The notes under the pieces: generated by a model
Seen by the model: the letters and a program-made list of their open reading frames with translations, nothing else
The model's database searches: none
Told to the model about the DNA's origin: nothing
Translations under genes and position numbers: made by a program
Shown: in pieces, positions 1 to 5,743 of the stretch
Position numbering within the stretch: position 1 is the stretch's first letter
How the letters are laid out: each line of letters starts with the position of its first letter
Origin: Nitrospinota bacterium
GTDB lineage: Bacteria; Nitrospinota_A; JADGAW01
Assembly: GCA_015231815.1 (NCBI GenBank)
Contig: JADGAW010000147.1
Location: 1 to 5,743, forward strand
DNA: 5,743 nucleotides
Reading direction: 5' to 3'

Positions 1-203
1 TGCGGATTATTGCCTTTATTCGTGCGGAGTCAGAAGTTAAAAAGATACTCAGGAATATTGATGAGGAAACAATCAGGCCTCCTCCTTTAAAGCATGTTCA
101 ACCGGTCATGATTGAGGATGTCATCTGTGAATACGGAGAAGAGTCTATTTCCATTACCGAAGCCTCCCTCTCGACCCGATTTACCAGGATTAAAAAACGA
201 TAA
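1..203 (+). CDS. C-terminal fragment of an IS91-like transposase (5' end outside the window)
   Basis: An open frame enters from the left edge (codons in phase with position 3) and ends at TAA 201-203, giving about 66 residues. It opens with RIIAFIRAESEVKKIL, which resembles the segment just after the zinc-binding CxxC region in IS91-type transposases, where (M)R(I/V)IAFI..(V/I)(I/K)KIL is common. A proline-rich PPP stretch and an acidic tail (EDVICEYGEES) follow, also in keeping with that C-terminal end. The catalytic part would lie upstream, so it cannot be said whether the gene is intact. It is followed immediately by an IS3-family remnant, which suggests a region of accumulated insertion sequences. 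The family assignment rests on remembered motif style only; a different zinc-ribbon transposase is possible. Confidence 0.5.
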   Translation, partial: RIIAFIRAESEVKKILRNIDEETIRPPPLKHVQPVMIEDVICEYGEESISITEASLSTRFTRIKKR

Positions 204-289
204 AAAAACTGACGGGAGAATTGCGCCTGAAAACAGTCTTCAACCGGAAAAAATACAGCTTTTGAGGAAAAAATTACAACGAATGTATA
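204..289. other. Unassigned joint between two insertion-sequence remnants
   Basis: This 86-base stretch separates the stop of the IS91-like fragment from the first recognisable IS3 transposase residues. A plus-strand frame stays open across it to TGA 301-303 and reads as a lysine-rich peptide ending QRMYKGDA. It overlaps the transposase tail out of phase and has no ribosome binding site, so I do not call a gene. It may be decayed 5' sequence of the IS3 element or the non-coding end of the IS91-like element. No terminal inverted repeats could be recognised. Confidence 0.3.
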
Positions 290-633
290 AGGGGGACGCC
301 TGAAAGAGTACAGGTGAACAATGGGCCTGAGTTTATTGGAAAGGCCTTGGATAAATGGGCTTATGAAAAGGGGGTCATCCTTGACTTCTCTCGTCCGGGA
401 AAACCCACAGACAATGCCTTTATAGAATCTTTTAATGGAAGCTTCCGAGATGAATGCCTGAACACCCACTGGTTTTTATCCCTTCAGGATGCGAGGGAAA
501 ATATTATAATGAATTTCGTCCACATAGTTCTTTGGACGATTTAACACCAGTGCAATTTGTGAAAAATCTGGACAGAAAGGAGGAGAATTTAAGCCCGGAT
601 TTCGTTAGTGCCGCTGGTACAGTTTTGGGGTGA
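290..633 (+). pseudogene. Decayed IS3-family transposase OrfB, integrase-core C-terminal remnant
   Basis: In the phase of codon 314, the sequence reads TPERVQVNNGPEF, then KALDKWAYEKGV, then DFSRPGKPTDNAFIESFNG and FRDECLN. This is the unmistakable end of the IS3-family rve/DDE integrase core. The frame breaks near 500-505 and resumes in the phase of codon 502 as YNEFRPHSSLDDLTPVQF, continuing to TGA 631-633. Family members usually have about eight residues between the (A)xE and YNEF segments; here about five bases remain, so a deletion of roughly 20 bases probably caused the shift. The usual DNGPEF reads NNGPEF (AAC in place of GAC), so the second catalytic aspartate is lost, while the final glutamate (FIESFNG) is kept. 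Most of OrfB and all of OrfA are absent. The remnant cannot encode an active transposase. Confidence 0.9.
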
Positions 634-698
634 GGTTCAAGAGAAAAACATTAAAGGAAGAAACCATTAATAAAATGAAGGTTATAGGTGCCAAAAGA

Positions 699-1823
699 AT
701 GAAAACAATAATATTTACTTGTTCAATCATGTTTTTTTCCCTTCTTTTTTTAGGCTGTCAGAAAGGGACAAAAAAAATGAATGCAACAAAGCACGACTTA
801 GGTATCAACCCTATTATAAAGGGATACAAGCTTCAAGAAAAGCCTCTAATACGCAATGTTGCCATACTCCCTATAAGGAATGAGACAAAACAGGAAAAAG
901 CCGGAGAAATGCTCAGGAAAAGCCTTTATGGGCATTTTAGCTGGCTTGCATATAGCGACATTGAGTTCCGCATTATTGACACTATTCTTGGGAAAGAACT
1001 GGTTTTATATGATGAAAATTCCATACCGGATTATGCAAAAAAAGTTGGAAAACTGCTCAACGTTGATGCGGTTATTTTGGGAAGTGTTAGTAATTTTGAC
1101 CGATACTATGCCGGAATTTATGCTCAAATAGCTGTTGGAGCCCGCCTCTATTTTGTTAAAACGAACGATGGATCTATATTATGGAAAGTTGACTACACAG
1201 AACGTTTTCATGAAGGAGGGATACCTCTGGATCCAATTGGGGCAATCGCCACAATGATAAAGTGTGGCATGGCCTTAAGCGAAGTAAATTTAATACATAC
1301 TGTTAACGACTTCTCTAAAAATGTCGTTGAAACCATACCCGACTATTCGACATTTACCAAAACTCAATACACAAACAAAGATAATGAAAGCACTCATATC
1401 ACGGCAAAAGCAGGACTTATTGAAATTAAAAAAGACACTTTAAAAAAATCAAAACTGGAAATAGAGTCGGAGGTTAATATGCTTGTCTTGGCTGCCGACA
1501 AGCTATCAAAGGAAGGAAAGAAAAGTCTTGCAATTAAAGTATATCAAGAGGCCGTTGAGTTAAAGCCACAATACACAGAAATTCATTTTCAACTTTCACT
1601 GCTACATGCTGAAACAGGCAACTCATTGGAGGCTCTTCGTGAACTAAACATTGCAATCCGACAAGAACCTGAGTACTCAGGATTTTATTACAGCAGAGGA
1701 CTGTTAAACATTGAGTTACTCAACATTCTTAGAAAAAGTGCTATACAGGACTTTAAACATTATCAAAGAATGGAACCGGAAAATGCCGAAAAAGTTAATT
1801 ATTTACTAAAATCGTTAAAATAA
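699..1823 (+). CDS. Outer-membrane lipoprotein with TolB/CsgG-like domain and C-terminal TPR repeats
   Basis: Numbered from ATG 699 (374 residues), the protein begins with a lipoprotein signal: MKT, a hydrophobic core, and LFLGC with the lipidated cysteine at 20. Glutamine at +2 favours the outer membrane. Residues 50-215 look like a TolB/CsgG-superfamily domain of the DUF799/GNA1162 style: NVAILPIRNET (53-63), an amphipathic helix with AGEMLRKSL, LNVDAVILGSV (120-130), a GARLYFV strand, and DGSILWKVDYTERFHEGG (157-174). It closes with VVETIP (209-214). After a charged linker, residues 263-362 form about three TPR repeats. ATG 699 is preferred because AGGTG (686-690) lies 8 bases upstream and the signal peptide then starts properly; ATG 675 and GTG 630 are in-frame alternatives. 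GTG 630 overlaps the stop of the IS3 remnant. Its exact role is unknown; family members are envelope-assembly or TolB-like lipoproteins. Confidence 0.8.
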   Translation: MKTIIFTCSIMFFSLLFLGCQKGTKKMNATKHDLGINPIIKGYKLQEKPLIRNVAILPIRNETKQEKAGEMLRKSLYGHFSWLAYSDIEFRIIDTILGKELVLYDENSIPDYAKKVGKLLNVDAVILGSVSNFDRYYAGIYAQIAVGARLYFVKTNDGSILWKVDYTERFHEGGIPLDPIGAIATMIKCGMALSEVNLIHTVNDFSKNVVETIPDYSTFTKTQYTNKDNESTHITAKAGLIEIKKDTLKKSKLEIESEVNMLVLAADKLSKEGKKSLAIKVYQEAVELKPQYTEIHFQLSLLHAETGNSLEALRELNIAIRQEPEYSGFYYSRGLLNIELLNILRKSAIQDFKHYQRMEPENAEKVNYLLKSLK

Positions 1824-2106
1824 AATTGGGTGTGTTTTATTAATTTGGTCTGTTTAGCTTTTTTTCTTCTTGTTTAAGCGCTTAACACTTTTGTATCTTG
1901 TGGAGTGAGTAATTTTACTTTTTTTACCATTTATCATTACATCTTCTTTTTTATTTATTTCATTTTATTTTGACTTCGATATTTGGGGGTAACACTTCTT
2001 TATTAATTCTATCTTTTGCTGTTGCTTGAGCTATTTTCATCATATTACATGCTATATGGTGTAGAATACTCAAGTTTTCTTTATTAATTTATTTTCAGGA
2101 GGTATT
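1824..2106. other. AT-rich intergenic gap upstream of the three-gene unit
   Basis: No plus-strand gene is supported in these 283 bases and no hairpin terminator is visible after the lipoprotein gene. The gap holds three copies of TTTATTAATT (1836-1845, 1999-2008, 2080-2089), a perfect 12-base palindrome TTAAGCGCTTAA (1874-1885), and a possible -10 element TAGAAT (2062-2067) without a good -35. On the minus strand a frame is open from 2088 to the stop at 1960. It reads ILHHIACNMMKIAQATAKDR and onward, which looks protein-like but is unidentified. The promoter of the downstream unit must lie here or further upstream. Confidence 0.5.
2097..2103 (+). promoter_or_regulatory. Strong ribosome binding site for the first gene of the unit
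   Basis: AGGAGGT is a full match to the anti-Shine-Dalgarno core and sits three bases before ATG 2107. It fixes that start, and its strength suggests the first protein of the unit is made at a high level. Confidence 0.85.
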
Positions 2107-2988
2107 ATGTTCAGAAAGATTTCATTTTTTCTTATGAGTTTGGCATTTATGCTCAGTTACACACAAGTATCCTATGCCACTGATTTGGTAAGGGTTATGA
2201 TTGCGGGAGAGGATATTGATGAAGATACTATCCCAAGAGATTCCAGAGTTTTTAAAAGGGTTTTGGGAGCGATTTCCAACTCTCTGGTAGATGAGGGCTT
2301 TGATGTTAAAGATGAGGCAGCTCTTACCCATGAAACGCATATTCAGGGAAGAACCAGAAGAAATGACGCTGAACTCATTCAGGTAGCCAAAGATGCTGGG
2401 ATAGATATTCTGGTTATCTTTAGCATTTATCCAAACATAAAGTCAAACGCAAACAGCGTTCGTGCAACCGCCAGAATCGAGGGGCGGCTTCTTGAGGTAA
2501 ACACCGGCTCCAGAATGGGCAATTTTGAAGCAGAACCCCAACAGTATCAATTAATTCCAAAACCATACAAGCGAAATGACCTTCTTGAAGGAGTGGGAAA
2601 ACTCTCTAGAGTAATTGGTCAAGATGTAGGAGCGGTATTAAAAACAAAACTTGCTGACGCCGTCGATCAAAAAGGCGGGAAAATTATTGAGTACACATTG
2701 ATTTTTAATAAATTTTCTCAACATGAAATGGTCGCAATGGAAGACTACCTTCAAATGTTCTCCGGCTATGATAGCCATAGACCAACCACTAACACGCTGA
2801 ATACAGCAACACATCATGAATTTTGGTACAAGTCGAGTATTGACAGTACTAAATTAAAGAAAAACCTCCTCAAAGCACTGGACAAACTCAACATGAAAGG
2901 GCATATTTCTATGTCTGGTGTCACCTATAAGGTAGAAAAACTTGCAAAAAGCAAGGTAAGAAAGAAAAAAAGTGACTCTGAATGGTAA
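2107..2988 (+). CDS. Secreted TolB/CsgG-like protein with C-terminal alpha/beta domain
   Basis: The 293-residue protein has a Sec signal peptide (1-24, likely cleaved after SYA) and no lipobox, so it should be periplasmic or outer-membrane associated. Residues 27-185 have the alternating strand/helix pattern of the TolB/CsgG-like fold: the strand LVRVMIAGED, a helix with RVFKRVLGAISNSL (48-60), AGIDILVIFSI (97-107), ATARIEGRLLEVNTGSRMG (120-138), and a closing GQDVGAVLKTKL helix (171-182). Residues 194-279 form a separate beta-alpha-beta-alpha-beta unit with GYDSH at 220-224. The next gene's product ends in a similar unit. The tail after 277 is very basic (KVRKKK). It is the first gene of a three-gene unit, 26 bases before the next start. 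By domain type it could be a FlgO-like ring component, but I do not recognise an exact family. It contains no cysteine. Confidence 0.8.
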   Translation: MFRKISFFLMSLAFMLSYTQVSYATDLVRVMIAGEDIDEDTIPRDSRVFKRVLGAISNSLVDEGFDVKDEAALTHETHIQGRTRRNDAELIQVAKDAGIDILVIFSIYPNIKSNANSVRATARIEGRLLEVNTGSRMGNFEAEPQQYQLIPKPYKRNDLLEGVGKLSRVIGQDVGAVLKTKLADAVDQKGGKIIEYTLIFNKFSQHEMVAMEDYLQMFSGYDSHRPTTNTLNTATHHEFWYKSSIDSTKLKKNLLKALDKLNMKGHISMSGVTYKVEKLAKSKVRKKKSDSEW

Positions 2989-3002
2989 AAATTTAATTGA
3001 GT

Positions 3003-3008
3003 AAGGAG
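3003..3008 (+). promoter_or_regulatory. Ribosome binding site deciding the ATG 3015 start
   Basis: AAGGAG lies six bases before ATG 3015. The in-frame TTG at 2997 would place this site inside the coding region and has no good site of its own, so ATG 3015 is preferred. Confidence 0.8.
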
Positions 3009-3014
3009 AAGACT

Positions 3015-4163
3015 ATGGACAGAATGCGAATGAAGCCCTTCAGCTTTTTTTTCTTTCTTTTACTGTCAATGTTAATCATAACTCCAGCAACGGGGAACGC
3101 TACTATTTCAAAAGGTTTGGGAGTGTCACCCTCCAGTGCTCTGAATGCAGCCCTTCAGAAAGCAGTGGAAAGCGAGTTGGGAGTTTATATGGATTCTCAG
3201 ACAATAACAGAAAACTTTGAGATTGTTAAAGATGAGATTGTTTCCCATTCCAAAGGTTACGTCTCTTCCTATAAAGTATTAAGAGAGGGGAAGCATAATG
3301 ATGGGACTTACTTCATTAAAATAGACGCAGTGGTTAATCAAGGTTTAGTGAAAATTCATCTGGATGATTCCTTGGAAATATTAATGAAAATGTCAGGACA
3401 TCCTAAACTATTAGTTTTTGGTCTTGATGACGACATGAATTCAATCTCAAGCATTATTGACCAATTCCAACCCTTAACAAAGGAAGTTGTCCGTGTTTTT
3501 AAAGAAAGGTTTCGGTTTGACGTTTTAGATTTAAACACATTAAAAACTCAAGACGGCTATGTATCAGGGAAATTCAGCCGCAAAGAAATGCTCAAGTTTG
3601 CTCAAAAGGTAAAAGCTGATTTTATCGTTATGGTTAAAGTAAATATTAACCGGAAACACGAAAGCAGAATGTTTACTGAAGAAATAAGTTTGCAAGCTGT
3701 CAGGGCATCCGATGCGATTTTGCTCGGAGAAAATGTCGTTAAAATCCCGAGAACAATTTTTGCCTCATCATCACGTGTTCCAGATATTGCTAATGCGGCT
3801 ATAAATACAGCAAAAGGAGAGATTTTTGGTGCTTCTATAACCCTTGCCAAAGAAATTGTTAGAGATATTCAAGGAGAAGTTGAACGAGGCAAAGGTTTTA
3901 GATATTCAATAAGCTTACTTAAGTTTCCAAAAGATAGCTTAAAGAACTTAATTGGTGACTTTTTAATACTCCCTGGCTATGTTAGACACAAGCAGGAGAA
4001 TGCAAGTGCTGAAATGACGGAACTCGCTTATTGGTCGAATTTAAATGCCGATGATTTACGTGAGCAAATTGAAAATGTAATGAAAAAGAATAACTTAAAA
4101 TACAAATTTAAAATTAATGGTCGTTTATTCAACTATAAATGGCAAAACCCAGACTTTGATTAA
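3015..4163 (+). CDS. Secreted FlgT-like protein with TolB-like middle domain
   Basis: The 382-residue product has a Sec signal peptide (1-29, cleaved after GNA) with a phenylalanine/leucine-rich core. Residues 31-118 read GLGVSPSSALNAALQKAVE (34-52), then LGVYM, IVSHSKGYVSSYKVL and GTYFIKIDAVV. This pattern, with N-terminal helix, GYV and a closing strand, resembles the N-terminal domain of FlgT, the Vibrio flagellar H-ring protein. Residues 128-290 look TolB/CsgG-like: PKLLVFGLDDD, VVRVFKERFRFDVLD, KADFIVMVKVN, and a long helix near 255-290. Residues 294-376 form a C-terminal alpha/beta unit with GYVRH at 321-325, apparently related to the C-terminal unit of the preceding protein. There is no cysteine. 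The gene begins 26 bases after its upstream neighbour and ends 19 bases before the next. A role in an outer-membrane or periplasmic ring is inferred from domain types only, and FlgT identity is not established. Confidence 0.78.
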   Translation: MDRMRMKPFSFFFFLLLSMLIITPATGNATISKGLGVSPSSALNAALQKAVESELGVYMDSQTITENFEIVKDEIVSHSKGYVSSYKVLREGKHNDGTYFIKIDAVVNQGLVKIHLDDSLEILMKMSGHPKLLVFGLDDDMNSISSIIDQFQPLTKEVVRVFKERFRFDVLDLNTLKTQDGYVSGKFSRKEMLKFAQKVKADFIVMVKVNINRKHESRMFTEEISLQAVRASDAILLGENVVKIPRTIFASSSRVPDIANAAINTAKGEIFGASITLAKEIVRDIQGEVERGKGFRYSISLLKFPKDSLKNLIGDFLILPGYVRHKQENASAEMTELAYWSNLNADDLREQIENVMKKNNLKYKFKINGRLFNYKWQNPDFD

Positions 4164-4182
4164 CTATTAACAGGAGACATTT

Positions 4183-5175
4183 ATGAAACACAATAAAATT
4201 GTAAGCGTTTTGGGAACTCTCACTGTCACTATTATTTTTTTAGCAACTTCAGTTTATGCAGGTGATCTTATCCTCAGTAAAAAGTACGAGAAAGGTGGGG
4301 GCTCTGTTAACTGGACAAATGGAGATATTACTGCCTCTGGTGTTGGCGTTCCTCCAGCAAATGCTAGAAGTCTAGCTCAAGGGAGAGCCATGGCAGAACG
4401 AGCTGCAGTTGTTGTTGCAAGAAGAAACCTGTTGGAAATCGTTAAGGGTGTTTCCATTCAATCGGAGACCTTAATAAATAACGGAATGGTACACTATGAT
4501 TCCATTAACAGTTTTGTAAACGGTTTTATTCAAGGAACAAAAATTCTTAAAATACAGGAATATTCTGACGGTTCTGTTAATGCAACGGTTGGCTTTAACA
4601 TGAGAGGTGAATTTACTGATCGTCTGTTATCTCAAACAACCTATGTAGGAACTCCTAACGAAGGTCTAAACATAGACTATAACGCAATTGAGAAAAGACA
4701 GGTTCAGATAGAGGAAAAAGAGAAGAAAATTGGAGTCTCAAAAGATAATGTTGTGATAGAAGAGGATACTCAAACAATCTATAAAATTGATCAAGGTGTT
4801 ATCAAAGCAGAGAGAAAAGATGCCATTATCTCGGATAAAACACTATTCACGGGTATTATTTTCGATGCTTCAAAACTCCAGAAGACACAACCTTGTCTCT
4901 CTCCCAAGGTTGTTGATATGGATGGAAAAGTAGTTTATGACTCTTCAATTGTTAGTAGGGAATTTGTCATCAAGCGTGGTATGGCCGGTTATGTTAACGA
5001 CATTGAAAATGCACACAATTATTCTACGATCAAAGGAAATCCACTTGTTGTAAAGGCTATTCAAAGAAAGTCATCCACAACACTTGTTATTAGTAACAAA
5101 GATGCTGAAACAATTAGAAATGCAAACAAAAATTCCGGTTTTCTCCAGCAGGCAAAAGTTGTAATTGTCCTTTAA
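4183..5175 (+). CDS. Secreted LPP20/FlgP-like family protein
   Basis: AGGAG (4172-4176) lies six bases before ATG 4183. The 330-residue protein has a Sec signal peptide (1-26, cleaved after VYA). Residues 49-150 carry the LPP20/FlgP-type domain: ITASGVGVPPANARSLAQ (49-66), then RAMAERAAVVVARRNLLEIV (68-87), KGVSIQSET, and the strand NATVGFNM. A charged, variable linker with EEKEKK covers about 165-215. Residues 219-330 form a second conserved unit (FTGIIFDAS, LSPKVVDMDGKVVYD, VSREFVIKRGMAGY, GNPLVVKAI, LVISNKDAETIR), ending in VVIVL. I know this C-terminal pattern from LPP20-family proteins of many Gram-negatives. FlgP forms an outer-membrane-associated disk in Vibrio and Campylobacter. Unlike many relatives, this protein shows no lipobox, so it is probably soluble or held by its partners. 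It is the last gene before the terminator. Confidence 0.85.
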   Translation: MKHNKIVSVLGTLTVTIIFLATSVYAGDLILSKKYEKGGGSVNWTNGDITASGVGVPPANARSLAQGRAMAERAAVVVARRNLLEIVKGVSIQSETLINNGMVHYDSINSFVNGFIQGTKILKIQEYSDGSVNATVGFNMRGEFTDRLLSQTTYVGTPNEGLNIDYNAIEKRQVQIEEKEKKIGVSKDNVVIEEDTQTIYKIDQGVIKAERKDAIISDKTLFTGIIFDASKLQKTQPCLSPKVVDMDGKVVYDSSIVSREFVIKRGMAGYVNDIENAHNYSTIKGNPLVVKAIQRKSSTTLVISNKDAETIRNANKNSGFLQQAKVVIVL

Positions 5176-5182
5176 TTTCTTA

Positions 5183-5225
5183 ACCCTTAGCGAATTTTGT
5201 TCATTCGCTAAGGGTCCTTTTTTTT
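5183..5225 (+). terminator. Strong intrinsic terminator ending the three-gene unit
   Basis: A perfect 13-bp stem pairs 5183-5195 (ACCCTTAGCGAAT) with 5203-5215 around a seven-base loop (TTTGTTC). It is followed by CC and eight T residues (5218-5225). It lies just after the stop codon of the LPP20-like gene and separates the unit from the next gene. Confidence 0.95.
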
Positions 5226-5284
5226 ACGCAATTCCCCACCCTCTTATCATTGTTTTGGAGTCATTCTTGTGCAACAAGGGGGAT

Positions 5285-5743
5285 ATGCAGCAACAACGAA
5301 ATATGACGAATCAAAGAACAATGTTAATAAAAACTCTCTTCTTCATTGCTATTCTTTTTATTTTCCCCAGCAAACCCTTTGCAGAGACAACCAGTTGCAA
5401 TGAACTTATTGAACAACTAAACGAGTTTGCAGCGTTTTATTTAGAAAACAAAAAGATTCAAAACAATGTGAAAATTCTTGGGAGTATTTGCCAAAATGAA
5501 GAGAAGAAAATTTTGCTCATTGATAAGCTCATTGATACATCAACTATCCCCTCGAACCTTAAATCAACAATTAAAGAACGCTATAAAAACCTTTTTTCAC
5601 AGGGTAGTTTTGCTTTACAGTCAATATTTCAATATCAGGTTGATACGGGAAAAACCTTTGACCTGAATTATTTGCAAAATTTAATGGTTCGCTCAGCATT
5701 AAATGGTACGAGGTTTATCAATGATGAAGAAAATAAAAAGGAG
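5285..5743 (+). CDS. Unrecognised secreted protein, N-terminal part (runs off the window)
   Basis: The frame is open from ATG 5285 to the window edge, giving 153 residues with no stop. It has a hydrophobic segment at 14-29 (LIKTLFFIAILFIFPS) and a likely cleavage after PFA at 33, so the product should be exported. The mature part visible so far is mostly helical and charged, with cysteines at 38 and 69 that could pair in the periplasm. I recognise no family. The start is uncertain: ATG 5285 follows AAGGGGG closely (5276-5282). In-frame TTG 5267 has GGAG (5257-5260) six bases upstream. ATG 5321 would give the most usual signal peptide length. The gene follows a strong terminator, so it needs its own promoter, and none stands out in 5226-5284. 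Confidence 0.7.
   Translation, partial: MQQQRNMTNQRTMLIKTLFFIAILFIFPSKPFAETTSCNELIEQLNEFAAFYLENKKIQNNVKILGSICQNEEKKILLIDKLIDTSTIPSNLKSTIKERYKNLFSQGSFALQSIFQYQVDTGKTFDLNYLQNLMVRSALNGTRFINDEENKKE

Noticed and set aside
112..303. Plus-strand frame of 63 codons across the joint of the two remnants
   Set aside because: Its first half is an out-of-phase reading of the IS91-like tail, and no ribosome binding site precedes it.
98..469. Minus-strand open frame of 123 codons opposite the insertion-sequence remnants
   Set aside because: It lies antisense to recognisable IS91-like and IS3 transposase sequence and has no ribosome binding site or recognisable motif.
577..583. AAGGAGG resembling a strong ribosome binding site
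   Set aside because: No start codon follows at a usable distance, and it lies within the IS3 transposase coding remnant (RKEE).
880..1131. Plus-strand frame of 83 codons inside the lipoprotein gene
   Set aside because: It is out of phase with a clearly coding frame that has coherent domains.
1854..1937. Minus-strand frame of 27 codons giving a very basic peptide (MINGKKSK...)
   Set aside because: Its lysine content follows from A-rich minus-strand sequence, and there is no clear ribosome binding site or known match.
2122..2340. Minus-strand frame inside the first gene of the unit
   Set aside because: Antisense shadow of a well-supported gene with signal peptide and strong ribosome binding site.
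2997..2999. TTG as start of the FlgT-like gene
   Set aside because: ATG 3015 has AAGGAG at ideal spacing and gives a normal signal peptide.
3356..3850. Two minus-strand frames (3356-3538 and 3602-3850)
   Set aside because: Both are antisense shadows within the FlgT-like gene, without start signals.
5478..5666. Plus-strand frame of 62 codons near the right end
   Set aside because: It overlaps out of phase with the longer frame from 5285, which has a signal peptide and runs open to the edge.

Overview
The window is AT-rich, uses standard bacterial signals (AAGGAG/AGGAGG ribosome binding sites, Sec and lipoprotein signal peptides, one strong intrinsic terminator) and encodes mostly exported proteins. 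It comes from a Gram-negative bacterium. The mix of decayed IS91-like and IS3 insertion sequences with TolB/CsgG-like and LPP20-type envelope proteins recalls Desulfobacterota or similar groups, but that placement is an impression from protein style, not a search result.

Layout. Positions 1-633 are insertion-sequence debris: the C-terminal end of a transposase resembling the IS91 type (1-203), a short unassigned stretch (204-289), and the C-terminal part of an IS3-family OrfB integrase (about 290-633). The IS3 piece is frameshifted and carries a change at one catalytic aspartate. Its stop codon lies directly against the first chromosomal gene, a lipoprotein with a TolB/CsgG-like domain and C-terminal TPR repeats (699-1823). 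A 283-base AT-rich gap follows (1824-2106). It holds no convincing gene, but it has three copies of TTTATTAATT and a minus-strand open stretch that could be another transposase relic.

The core of the window is a compact three-gene unit (2107-5175) closed by a 13-bp hairpin terminator (5183-5225). Its products are a secreted TolB/CsgG-like protein with a C-terminal alpha/beta domain (2107-2988), a secreted protein with a FlgT-like N-terminal domain, a TolB-like middle and an apparently related C-terminal domain (3015-4163), and a secreted LPP20/FlgP-like protein with a second conserved C-terminal domain (4183-5175). After the terminator a separate gene for an unrecognised secreted protein starts near 5285 and runs off the end.

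Working model. The three-gene set, possibly with the upstream TPR lipoprotein, looks like parts of an outer-membrane or periplasmic assembly. The domain types match the FlgO/FlgP/FlgT set that forms outer-membrane-associated rings around Vibrio-type flagella, yet no flagellar gene is visible here. Whether this is a flagellar accessory ring or a separate envelope structure cannot be settled from this window. No tRNA, rRNA, CRISPR array or riboswitch was seen.
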